This document shows, in pieces, positions 7,028-14,714 of a stretch of DNA of 64,000 nucleotides; the stretch's first letter is position 1, and every line of letters begins with the position of its first letter. The stretch is taken from assembly GCF_902498195.1 (NCBI RefSeq), contig NZ_CABVIY010000009.1, positions 248,001 to 312,000 of the forward strand, in the 5' to 3' direction. A program made the position numbers and the translations under genes. Source of the DNA: Pseudomonas fluorescens. GTDB lineage: Bacteria; Pseudomonadota; Gammaproteobacteria; Pseudomonadales; Pseudomonadaceae. Below the pieces are notes generated by a model. That model was not told where the DNA came from. It ran no database searches and was given only the letters and a program-made list of their open reading frames with translations.

Positions 7028-9859
7028 ATGACCGACTATAAAGCCACGCTAAACCTTCCGGACACCGCCTTCCCAATGAAGGCCGGCCTGCCACAGCGCG
7101 AACCGCAGATCCTGCAGCGCTGGGACAGTATTGGCCTGTACGGAAAGTTGCGCGAGATTGGCAAGGATCGTCCGAAGTTCGTTCTGCACGACGGTCCTCC
7201 GTATGCCAACGGCACGATTCACATCGGTCATGCGCTGAACAAGATTCTCAAGGACATGATCATCCGTTCGAAGACCCTGTCGGGCTTCGACGCGCCGTAC
7301 GTGCCGGGCTGGGACTGCCACGGTCTGCCGATCGAGCACAAAGTCGAAGTGACCCACGGCAAGAACCTGGGCGCGGACAAGACCCGCGAACTGTGCCGTG
7401 CCTACGCCACCGAGCAGATCGAAGGCCAGAAATCCGAATTCATCCGTCTGGGCGTGCTGGGCGACTTCGCCAACCCGTACAAGACCATGGATTTCAAGAA
7501 CGAAGCCGGTGAAATCCGTGCCTTGGCTGAAATCGTCAAGGGCGGTTTCGTGTTCAAGGGCTTGAAGCCTGTGAACTGGTGCTTTGATTGCGGTTCGGCC
7601 CTGGCCGAAGCGGAAGTCGAGTACGAGAACAAGAAGTCCTCGACCATCGACGTGGCGTTCCCGATTGCCGATGAGGCCAAGCTGGCGGCCGCGTTCGGTC
7701 TGCCATCGCTGGCCAAGCCTGCCTCGATCGTGATCTGGACCACCACCCCGTGGACCATCCCGGCCAACCAGGCGCTGAACGTCCACCCGGAATTCAACTA
7801 CGCGCTGGTCGATGTTGGCGACAAGCTGCTGGTTTTGGCTGAAGAACTGGTCGAGCCATGCCTGGCCCGCTACAACCTGGAAGGTTCGGTCATCGCGACC
7901 ACGACCGGTAAAGACCTGGAGCTGATCAACTTCCGTCACCCGTTCTACGACCGTCTGTCGCCAGTCTACCTGGCTGACTACGTCGAACTGGGCGCCGGCA
8001 CCGGCGTGGTTCACTCCGCACCGGCCTATGGTGTGGACGACTTCGTGACCTGCAAGAAATACGGCATGGTCAACGATGACATTCTCAATCCGGTACAAAG
8101 CAACGGCGTTTACGCGACCTCGCTGGAATTTTTCGGCGGCCAGTTCATCTGGAAGGCCAACCCGGCCATCGTCGACAAGCTGACCGAAGTGGGTGCGCTG
8201 CTGCACACCACTATCATCGAACACAGCTACATGCATTGCTGGCGCCACAAGACGCCACTGATCTACCGCGCCACTGCGCAGTGGTTCATCGGCATGGACA
8301 AGCAACCGACCACGGGCGACACCCTGCGCCAGCGCTCGATCAAAGCCATCGAAGACACCAAGTTCGTCCCGGCCTGGGGCCAGGCGCGCCTGCATTCGAT
8401 GATCGCCAACCGTCCGGACTGGTGCATCTCCCGTCAGCGCAACTGGGGCGTGCCGATCCCGTTCTTCCTGAACAAGGAAAGCGGCGAGCTGCACCCACGC
8501 ACTGTCGAGCTGATGGAAGAAGTCGCCAAGCGTGTCGAAGTCGAAGGCATCGAAGCCTGGTTCAAGCTGGACGCCGCCGAACTGCTGGGTGATGAAGCGC
8601 CGCAGTACGACAAGATCAGCGACACCCTGGACGTCTGGTTCGACTCGGGCACCACGCACTGGCACGTCTTGCGCGGTTCGCACCCGATGGGCCACGAAAC
8701 CGGGCCACGCGCCGACCTGTACCTGGAAGGTTCGGACCAGCACCGCGGCTGGTTCCACTCGTCCCTGCTGACCGGCTGCGCCATCGACAACCACGCGCCG
8801 TACCGCGAGCTGCTGACCCACGGTTTCACCGTCGACGAGTCCGGTCGCAAGATGTCCAAGTCGCTGGGCAACGTGATTGCGCCGCAAAAGGTCAACGATA
8901 CCCTGGGCGCCGACATCATGCGTCTGTGGGTCGCGTCTACCGATTACTCGGGCGAGATGGCGGTTTCCGAGCAGATCCTGCAACGCAGTGCGGACGCCTA
9001 CCGGCGTATCCGTAACACCGCGCGCTTCCTGCTCTCGAACCTGACCGGCTTCAACCCGGCCACCGACCTGCTGCCCGCCGAAGAAATGCTCGCGCTGGAT
9101 CGTTGGGCGGTCGATCGCACCCTGCTGCTGCAACGCGAGTTGCAAGAGCACTACAGCGAATACCGTTTCTGGAACGTCTACTCCAAGATCCACAACTTCT
9201 GCGTGCAGGAGCTGGGCGGTTTCTACCTCGACATCATCAAGGATCGCCAGTACACCACGGGCGCCAACAGCAAGGCCCGCCGTTCGGCGCAAACCGCGCT
9301 GTACCACATCTCTGAAGCGCTGGTGCGCTGGATCGCGCCGATCCTGGCATTCACCGCCGATGAACTGTGGCAATACCTGCCGGGCGAGCGCAACGAGTCG
9401 GTGATGCTCAACACCTGGTACGAAGGCCTGACCGAATTGCCGGAAGGCTTCGAACTGGACCGTGCATATTGGGACCGGATCATGGCGGTCAAGGTGGCGG
9501 TCAACAAGGAAATGGAAATCCAGCGCGCGGCCAAGGCCGTCGGTGGCAACCTGCAAGCCGAAGTCACGCTGTTTGCCGAGGAGGCCCTGAGCGCCGACCT
9601 GGCCAAGCTGAGCAACGAGCTGCGCTTCGTCCTGATCACCTCCACCGCCAGCGTTGCGCCTTTGGTCAAGGCACCTGAGGACTCGGTGGTGACCGAAGTC
9701 GCCGGCCTGAAGCTCAAGGTGGTCAAGTCGAGCCACGCCAAGTGCGCCCGTTGCTGGCACTGCCGTGAAGACGTCGGCGTGAACCCGGAGCATCCGGAGA
9801 TCTGCGGTCGCTGCGTCGACAACATCAGCGGCGCCGGCGAGGTTCGCCACTATGCCTAA
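7028..9859 (+). CDS. ileS: Isoleucyl-tRNA synthetase
   Basis: Class I aminoacyl-tRNA synthetase of 943 residues. HIGH is at residues 65-68, KMSKS at 608-612, and the editing (CP1) insertion with TTTPWTIPANQAL lies between. The C-terminus keeps the zinc knuckle pairs CARCWHC and CGRC, marking the usual bacterial type 1 enzyme. The last 8 bases overlap the start of lspA, so ileS-lspA-fkpB is one translationally coupled unit. Confidence 0.99.
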   Translation: MTDYKATLNLPDTAFPMKAGLPQREPQILQRWDSIGLYGKLREIGKDRPKFVLHDGPPYANGTIHIGHALNKILKDMIIRSKTLSGFDAPYVPGWDCHGLPIEHKVEVTHGKNLGADKTRELCRAYATEQIEGQKSEFIRLGVLGDFANPYKTMDFKNEAGEIRALAEIVKGGFVFKGLKPVNWCFDCGSALAEAEVEYENKKSSTIDVAFPIADEAKLAAAFGLPSLAKPASIVIWTTTPWTIPANQALNVHPEFNYALVDVGDKLLVLAEELVEPCLARYNLEGSVIATTTGKDLELINFRHPFYDRLSPVYLADYVELGAGTGVVHSAPAYGVDDFVTCKKYGMVNDDILNPVQSNGVYATSLEFFGGQFIWKANPAIVDKLTEVGALLHTTIIEHSYMHCWRHKTPLIYRATAQWFIGMDKQPTTGDTLRQRSIKAIEDTKFVPAWGQARLHSMIANRPDWCISRQRNWGVPIPFFLNKESGELHPRTVELMEEVAKRVEVEGIEAWFKLDAAELLGDEAPQYDKISDTLDVWFDSGTTHWHVLRGSHPMGHETGPRADLYLEGSDQHRGWFHSSLLTGCAIDNHAPYRELLTHGFTVDESGRKMSKSLGNVIAPQKVNDTLGADIMRLWVASTDYSGEMAVSEQILQRSADAYRRIRNTARFLLSNLTGFNPATDLLPAEEMLALDRWAVDRTLLLQRELQEHYSEYRFWNVYSKIHNFCVQELGGFYLDIIKDRQYTTGANSKARRSAQTALYHISEALVRWIAPILAFTADELWQYLPGERNESVMLNTWYEGLTELPEGFELDRAYWDRIMAVKVAVNKEMEIQRAAKAVGGNLQAEVTLFAEEALSADLAKLSNELRFVLITSTASVAPLVKAPEDSVVTEVAGLKLKVVKSSHAKCARCWHCREDVGVNPEHPEICGRCVDNISGAGEVRHYA

Positions 9860-10364
9860 TGCCGTTGGCCGTTTCGGACGGCTGAGCTGGCTCTGGTTGA
9901 GTTTGCTGGTCCTGGTCATCGACCAGGCCAGCAAGTTCTACTTCGAAGGCAAGCTCCAGATGTACCAGCAGATTGTAATCATCCCCGATTACTTCAGCTG
10001 GACCCTGGCGTACAACACCGGCGCGGCGTTCAGCTTCCTGGCTGACAGCTCCGGCTGGCAGCGCTGGCTGTTTGCCCTGATTGCAGTGGTGGTCAGTGGT
10101 GTGCTGGTGGTGTGGCTCAAACGCCTTGGGCGCAACGAAACCTGGTTGGCCGTCGCCCTGGCGCTGGTGCTGGGTGGCGCGCTGGGCAATCTGTATGACC
10201 GCATTGCCCTGGGCCATGTGATCGATTTCATCCTGGTGCACTGGCAAAACCGCTGGTACTTCCCGGCATTCAACTTTGCCGACAGTGCGATCACTGTAGG
10301 CGCTGTGATGCTGGCACTGGATATGTTCAAAAGTAAAAAGACCGGAGAAACCGTTCATGACTGA
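9852..10364 (+). CDS. lspA: Lipoprotein signal peptidase (signal peptidase II)
   Basis: Inner-membrane aspartic protease that removes the signal peptide of diacylglyceryl-modified prolipoproteins. The 170-residue product has four membrane segments and the conserved blocks DQASKFYFE, NTGAAFSF, GGALGNLYDR and FNFADSAI; the aspartates in the last two blocks are the catalytic pair. It overlaps ileS at its start and fkpB at its end by 8 bases each. Substrates in this window include the lipoprotein BamD. Confidence 0.98.
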   Translation: MPNAVGRFGRLSWLWLSLLVLVIDQASKFYFEGKLQMYQQIVIIPDYFSWTLAYNTGAAFSFLADSSGWQRWLFALIAVVVSGVLVVWLKRLGRNETWLAVALALVLGGALGNLYDRIALGHVIDFILVHWQNRWYFPAFNFADSAITVGAVMLALDMFKSKKTGETVHD

Positions 10365-10809
10365 ACAGGTATTGGCTGAGCAACGCATCGGCCAGAACAC
10401 GGAAGTCACCTTGCATTTCGCATTGCGCCTGGAGAACGGCGACACGGTGGACAGCACCTTTGACAAAGCCCCGGCGACCTTCAAGGTCGGTGATGGCAAC
10501 CTGTTGCCAGGTTTCGAAGCGGCGCTGTTCGGTTTCAAGGCGGGCGACAAGCGTACGCTGAACATCGAGCCGGAAAACGCGTTCGGCCAGCCCAACCCGC
10601 AAAACGTGCAGATCATCCCGCGCTCACAGTTCCAGGACATGGACCTGTCGCCCGGTTTGCTGGTGATCTTCAACGATGCGGCCAATACTGAATTGCCGGG
10701 CGTGGTGAAGGAGTTCGATGACGCGCAAGTGACCATCGACTTCAACCACCCGCTGGCTGGCAAGACGCTGACCTTTGACGTCGAGATTATCAACGTCAAA
10801 CCGTTGTAA
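10357..10809 (+). CDS. fkpB: FKBP-type peptidyl-prolyl isomerase (SlpA/FkpB type)
   Basis: A 150-residue cytoplasmic proline isomerase and chaperone of the SlyD-like FKBP group. It has the FKBP half (LENGDTVDSTFDKAPATFKVGDG, LLPGFEAALFGFKAGDKRT) with the inserted IF domain (ENAFGQPNPQNVQIIPRSQF) and a C-terminal VTIDFNHPLAGKTLTFDVEI. There is no signal peptide. The start overlaps lspA, and the next gene, ispH, is separated by a REP pair. Confidence 0.95.
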   Translation: MTEQVLAEQRIGQNTEVTLHFALRLENGDTVDSTFDKAPATFKVGDGNLLPGFEAALFGFKAGDKRTLNIEPENAFGQPNPQNVQIIPRSQFQDMDLSPGLLVIFNDAANTELPGVVKEFDDAQVTIDFNHPLAGKTLTFDVEIINVKPL

Positions 10810-10828
10810 CAGGCCGGATGGTCAAAAA

Positions 10829-10918
10829 TGTGGGAGCGGGCTTGCTCGCGAAAGCGAAGTGTCAGTCGACAATAATGTTGAATGTTATGACGCTTTCGCG
10901 AGCAAGCCCGCTCCCACA
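10829..10918. repeat. REP/BIME inverted pair, family A
   Basis: Inverted gagcgggcttgctcgcga copies with arms extended by aaagcg / cgcttt around a spacer of about 38 bases. It sits between fkpB and ispH, both on the plus strand, and may limit read-through. Confidence 0.9.
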
Positions 10919-10999
10919 TTGGGTTTCACTGTTTTCGAGTTCAGTGTTCGAATGACAGGCAGCAATTCTATTTCTTGCGCGCAAGACACGAGGCACAGC

Positions 11000-11944
11000 A
11001 TGCAAATCAAACTCGCCAACCCCCGTGGCTTCTGCGCCGGCGTGGACCGGGCGATCGAAATCGTCAATCGCGCCCTGGAAGTCTTCGGGCCGCCGATCTA
11101 CGTGCGCCATGAAGTGGTCCACAACAAATTCGTCGTCGAAGACTTGCGCAACCGTGGCGCGATCTTCGTCGAGGAGCTGGATCAGGTGCCGGACGACGTG
11201 ATCGTGATCTTCAGTGCCCACGGCGTTTCCCAGGCGGTGCGCACCGAAGCCGCCGGCCGTGGCTTGAAAGTGTTCGATGCCACCTGCCCGCTGGTGACCA
11301 AGGTGCACATCGAGGTGGCGCGCTACAGCCGCGACGGTCGTGAATGCATCCTCATCGGCCACGCCGGTCACCCGGAAGTCGAAGGCACCATGGGCCAGTA
11401 CGATGGCAGCAATGGTGGCGCGATCTATCTGGTTGAAGACGAGAAAGACGTCGCCGAACTGCAAGTTCAGAACCCCGAAAGACTGGCGTTCGTGACCCAG
11501 ACGACCCTGTCCATGGACGATACCAGCCGTGTCATCGATGCCCTGCGTACGCGTTTCCCGGCCATCGGCGGTCCGCGCAAGGACGATATCTGCTACGCCA
11601 CGCAAAACCGTCAGGATGCGGTCAAGCAACTGGCCGACGAGTGCGATGTGGTGCTGGTGGTGGGCAGCCCGAACAGCTCCAATTCCAATCGCTTGCGTGA
11701 ACTCGCCGAGCGCATGGCCACCCCGGCCTATCTGATCGACGGCGCCGAAGACCTGAAGAAGAGCTGGTTCGACGGCGTCGAGCGAATCGGTATTACCGCC
11801 GGTGCCTCCGCCCCGGAAGTGCTGGTGCGTGGCGTGATCCAGCAATTGCAGGCCTGGGGCGCGACCGGCGCCGATGAGCTGGCGGGTCGTGAAGAGAACA
11901 TCACGTTCTCCATGCCTAAAGAGTTACGCGTTCGTTCGCTGTAG
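11000..11944 (+). CDS. ispH: 4-hydroxy-3-methylbut-2-enyl diphosphate reductase
   Basis: Last enzyme of the MEP isoprenoid pathway; an iron-sulfur protein that makes IPP and DMAPP. The 314-residue product carries the three cluster cysteines in GFCAGV (near residue 12), CPLVTKVH and ICYATQNRQ, plus SAHGVSQAVR and the SSNSNRL block. The frame is open from 10775, across the REP, but MQIKLANPRGFCAGV at 11000 is the family start. Its last 21 bases overlap the 3' end of the opposing pseudopilin gene. Confidence 0.97.
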   Translation: MQIKLANPRGFCAGVDRAIEIVNRALEVFGPPIYVRHEVVHNKFVVEDLRNRGAIFVEELDQVPDDVIVIFSAHGVSQAVRTEAAGRGLKVFDATCPLVTKVHIEVARYSRDGRECILIGHAGHPEVEGTMGQYDGSNGGAIYLVEDEKDVAELQVQNPERLAFVTQTTLSMDDTSRVIDALRTRFPAIGGPRKDDICYATQNRQDAVKQLADECDVVLVVGSPNSSNSNRLRELAERMATPAYLIDGAEDLKKSWFDGVERIGITAGASAPEVLVRGVIQQLQAWGATGADELAGREENITFSMPKELRVRSL

Positions 11945-12466
11945 TAAGCCTGAATCACTCGTGCATAACGCCTGGGCAGCCTTGTTGCTGCGCAGGCTGA
12001 TGCGACCGCTTGATGCCAGCACGACCTGGTGCACGCTCACCGGTTCGCGTGCTGCGCAAACATGCACCGTCCCCGATTGAAAGCCTCCGTTTACCAGCTC
12101 GCCCAAATTGTTGAAGCGTACGGACGTCCTGACATTTCGATTGCCGATTACGCGCAATGGAATGCCACTGCGACGCTCGATCAGCAGCGGGTTGCTCTCG
12201 TCCTCATAGCCCTTGCCGCTGACATCCAGAATGATTCGCCAGCCCTCGCTCCAGTTGCCGTTTATGCCGTGAATGACGACGGTCTGGCTTCGCGATATTG
12301 CTTCGCTTCTCGCATTGCGCATTCCACTGAAAAGCGACCTCGCCGCCTCCTCGCGATAATTCGATTCCACCACGGCCGCAAATGCCGGACTGACCAAATG
12401 CAGAACAATCCCGACAATCGTCAGTCCCATAAGAAGTTCGATCAGGCTGAACCCGTTTTCACGCAT
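11924..12466 (-). CDS. GspH/FimT family pseudopilin
   Basis: A 180-residue type IV pilin-like protein. MRENGFSLIELLMGLTIVGIV is a class III prepilin leader with PilD cleavage expected between Gly5 and Phe6 and Glu at +5. The rest (FSGMRNARSEAISRSQTVVI, FNNLGELVNGGFQSGTVHVC) matches the GspH/FimT domain. The start at 12466 has GGAGGGAG just upstream. It is transcribed away from the minor pilin operon and converges on ispH with a 21-base overlap. Known Pseudomonas fimT genes sit near this position, but I am not sure this is the same gene. Confidence 0.9.
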   Translation of the reverse strand: MRENGFSLIELLMGLTIVGIVLHLVSPAFAAVVESNYREEAARSLFSGMRNARSEAISRSQTVVIHGINGNWSEGWRIILDVSGKGYEDESNPLLIERRSGIPLRVIGNRNVRTSVRFNNLGELVNGGFQSGTVHVCAAREPVSVHQVVLASSGRISLRSNKAAQALCTSDSGLLQRTNA

Positions 12467-12493
12467 GGCAGCTCCCTCCCTGGAGTGTGATGG

Positions 12494-12514
12494 CCCGTGC
12501 ACTCCCTGCACGGG
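12494..12514. promoter_or_regulatory. Palindrome between the divergent pseudopilin genes
   Basis: CCCGTGCA and TGCACGGG form a perfect 8-base inverted repeat around CTCCC. It lies in the 127-base divergent gap, 28 bases upstream of the minus-strand pseudopilin start and 80 bases upstream of fimU. It could be an operator for either gene or a leader hairpin; no regulator can be named. Confidence 0.45.
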
Positions 12515-12593
12515 TAATGGCAAAACAATCGCGCCTCGGCGGTCGAATGTTCTAGCGTGTAACAGGTATAGCGGACGGCAACGGAGGGCACCG

Positions 12594-13067
12594 ATGGATC
12601 ACCGTACAAAAGGTTTCACGCTGATCGAGGTACTGATCGCGCTGGGGATCTTTCTGGTCCTGATCACCCTGGCTGTTCCGGCGTTCACCCGTTCCACGCA
12701 AATTTCCAAAGCCGACACCGAGATCGGCGATCTGCTACGCGGCCTGAACTTTGCCCGCCTGGAGGCAATCGATCGAGGTGTGACCACGCGGGTGCGCCCG
12801 ACGGCGGGGGGCAGTATCTGGACTGGAGAACTGTCCGTGTATGACGGCACCGGCAACCCTGCCAATGTATTGCGTGTTGTTCCGGCGATGAGCAGCGGCG
12901 CGACGCTGACGCTAACCTCAGGAGTGACCGCCATCGATTTCAACAATCTGGGCGGGTTGTCATCACCGTCCACGGCGGTGGTGATCAGCTATGTGCTGGG
13001 AGCGCAAAGCAGGACGCTGAATGTGTGTTTGAACGGACGAATTCTATTGGGTGGAAGCTGCGGATGA
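12594..13067 (+). CDS. fimU: Type IV pilus minor pilin FimU
   Basis: A 157-residue minor pilin of the GspH family, part of the priming complex at the pilus tip. MDHRTKGFTLIEVLIALGIF gives a prepilin leader cut after Gly7. The C-terminal part FNNLGGLSSPSTAVVIS and VCLNGRILLGGSCG resembles FimU. The frame is open further upstream, but the ATG at 12594 follows GGAGG and places the leader correctly. It is the first gene of the minor pilin operon and its stop overlaps the pilV start (ATGA). Confidence 0.9.
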   Translation: MDHRTKGFTLIEVLIALGIFLVLITLAVPAFTRSTQISKADTEIGDLLRGLNFARLEAIDRGVTTRVRPTAGGSIWTGELSVYDGTGNPANVLRVVPAMSSGATLTLTSGVTAIDFNNLGGLSSPSTAVVISYVLGAQSRTLNVCLNGRILLGGSCG

Positions 13068-13513
13068 GGCAATGGAGCAGGCGGGCACAGGAAGGCATGA
13101 CGTTGATCGAAGTCCTCGTGGCGTTGTTGATTCTGAGCGTGGGGTTGTTGGGGGCGGCGGCGTTTCAACTCAACGCGCTGAAGTACACCGACAGTGCGCG
13201 CATGACCAGCCAGGCCAGTTTCATCGCCTACGACATGATGGACCGCATTCGCGCCAACGCTGCCGCCGACTACACCGTGACGCCGCCCACCTCAGGCAAT
13301 CTGACGATCGCCCGGGACCAGGACCTCTACGATTTCACCAACAATATCGTCAGTTTTGGTGGCGCCTCGGCGACCGGCAGCATCAGCCTCAATCAGCGCG
13401 TATACACCATCACCATCACCTGGGACGACTCCCGGGCCGCCAACAGTGCCAATACCCGTCGCAGCTTCGTGCTGACCAGTCGAGCCACCGTCGACCCGGT
13501 GGCCACGCCATGA
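13064..13513 (+). CDS. pilV: Type IV pilus minor pilin PilV
   Basis: A 149-residue minor pilin. The prepilin leader MRQWSRRAQEGMTLIEVLVAL is cut after Gly11, with Glu at +5 of the mature protein. The region LGAAAFQLNALKYTDSARM and YDMMDRIRAN matches the PilV/GspI type. Start and stop both overlap neighbours by four bases (fimU before, pilW after), which implies coupled translation in the order fimU-pilV-pilW-pilX. Confidence 0.92.
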   Translation: MRQWSRRAQEGMTLIEVLVALLILSVGLLGAAAFQLNALKYTDSARMTSQASFIAYDMMDRIRANAAADYTVTPPTSGNLTIARDQDLYDFTNNIVSFGGASATGSISLNQRVYTITITWDDSRAANSANTRRSFVLTSRATVDPVATP

Positions 13514-14223
13514 GTCGCGTACAGAGAGGTTTCGGCTTGATCGAACTGCTGATCGCTCTGGCCTTGAGCCTGATCGTGGTGTTGGGCGTGGTGCAGGTAT
13601 TCATTGCCGCGAAAAACACCTACGTCAGTCAGAACGCGGCTGCCACCATGCAGGAGGATGCGCGCTTTGTGTTGAGCAAGATGATCCAGGAAATCCGCAT
13701 GGTCGGGATGTTCGGCTGTCTGGGGACGATCACTGATGCCAGTACGGCAGGGGATTTCAGTGCCGCGCAGATCACGCCGATCAATTGGGATAATGCCAAT
13801 CTCAAGCTGACCCTGGTGACGGCGGATGTCGGCAGTAGCGGGGGGGCGCCGACCTGGACCGTGGTGTCGGATTGCCGCAACAGTGCGACCGCTTATACCG
13901 ACGCGCGTGCACCGGTTTCGGGGCAGCTGGCCTTTCCGATCCGCCGGTTGATCTACAGCTTGAAGAATGGTCAGTTGACGATGGGTGTGGGCCGGGGCAC
14001 GCCGACCCAATACGTGCTGGCCGATAACGTCAGCGCCTTCAACGTCAGCTTCGGCCTCGCCAGTTCCGCAACCGACACGGCCGCCTCCAGTTACAGCAGC
14101 AACCCGTCGGACCCGGCGCGCATCCGCAGCGTGCGTTTAAGCCTGACCCTCACCGACCCGAACAACCGGGTGGGCAATCAAACCTTCAACGTGGTTGCCG
14201 CCTTGCGCAACCGCTTGCCATGA
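13510..14223 (+). CDS. pilW: Type IV pilus minor pilin PilW
   Basis: A 237-residue minor pilin of the GspJ/PilW type and the largest of this set. The leader MSRVQRGFGLIELLIALALSL is cut after Gly7 with Glu at +5. AAATMQEDARFVLSKMIQEIRMVGMFGC is the conserved helix after the hydrophobic segment. The long open frame begins far upstream out of phase with pilV and is not coding there; ATG 13510 overlaps the pilV stop. Confidence 0.93.
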   Translation: MSRVQRGFGLIELLIALALSLIVVLGVVQVFIAAKNTYVSQNAAATMQEDARFVLSKMIQEIRMVGMFGCLGTITDASTAGDFSAAQITPINWDNANLKLTLVTADVGSSGGAPTWTVVSDCRNSATAYTDARAPVSGQLAFPIRRLIYSLKNGQLTMGVGRGTPTQYVLADNVSAFNVSFGLASSATDTAASSYSSNPSDPARIRSVRLSLTLTDPNNRVGNQTFNVVAALRNRLP

Positions 14224-14714
14224 GGGAAGGGCGGATGGGTGTTTCTCCAATGACCCCTTGTTCCCAGCGCGGCATGGCGCTGCTGGTCAGTCTGGTGTTC
14301 CTGTTGCTGCTGACACTGATCGGTATCTCATCCATGCAGAACGCTACCCTGCAGGAAAAAATGGCCGGCAGCGTGAGCTTGCGCAACCAGTCGTTCCAGG
14401 CCGCTGAAGCGGTGCTGCGTGTTGGCGAAAGCGCGGTGCAACTGGACAGTTATTCATTGGCGGTGTGCAGCGGCATCACCCAGTGCGCACCACCGGCCGA
14501 GTCCTCGACCGTCAAGGCTGCCGGGCTCAATTCCACCTCGGGGGTGACCTGGATCGCTTCCGGCAATGGTTTTTACGGTGTGCAAAACATCGGCACCACG
14601 CTGACGGCGGTGAATGTACCGAGCAACACCTCGGCCACGTTGTACCGGGTGACCGCCGTGGGCATCACGGGCAGCTCGCGCAGCGTGGTGGAGAGTATTT
14701 ATGCGAAGTACTGA
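14220..14714 (+). CDS. pilX: Type IV pilus minor pilin PilX
   Basis: A 164-residue minor pilin of the PilX/GspK-like group. After a long leader the hydrophobic segment reads QRGMALLVSLVFLLLLTLIG; the usual Glu at +5 is replaced by Val, as in tip-located K-type pseudopilins, which fits a cap position. SSMQNATLQEKMAGS and FQAAEAVLRVGE match PilX. The start is either 14220 (overlapping pilW) or the later Met at 14250; I keep the overlapping one. It overlaps pilY1 by 14 bases. Confidence 0.9.
   Translation: MREGRMGVSPMTPCSQRGMALLVSLVFLLLLTLIGISSMQNATLQEKMAGSVSLRNQSFQAAEAVLRVGESAVQLDSYSLAVCSGITQCAPPAESSTVKAAGLNSTSGVTWIASGNGFYGVQNIGTTLTAVNVPSNTSATLYRVTAVGITGSSRSVVESIYAKY

Noticed and set aside
7049..9934. 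Open frame of 961 codons on the minus strand, antisense to ileS
   Set aside because: It mirrors ileS, an obvious full-length gene, and the translation shows no known motifs; long antisense frames are common in GC-rich DNA with strong codon bias.
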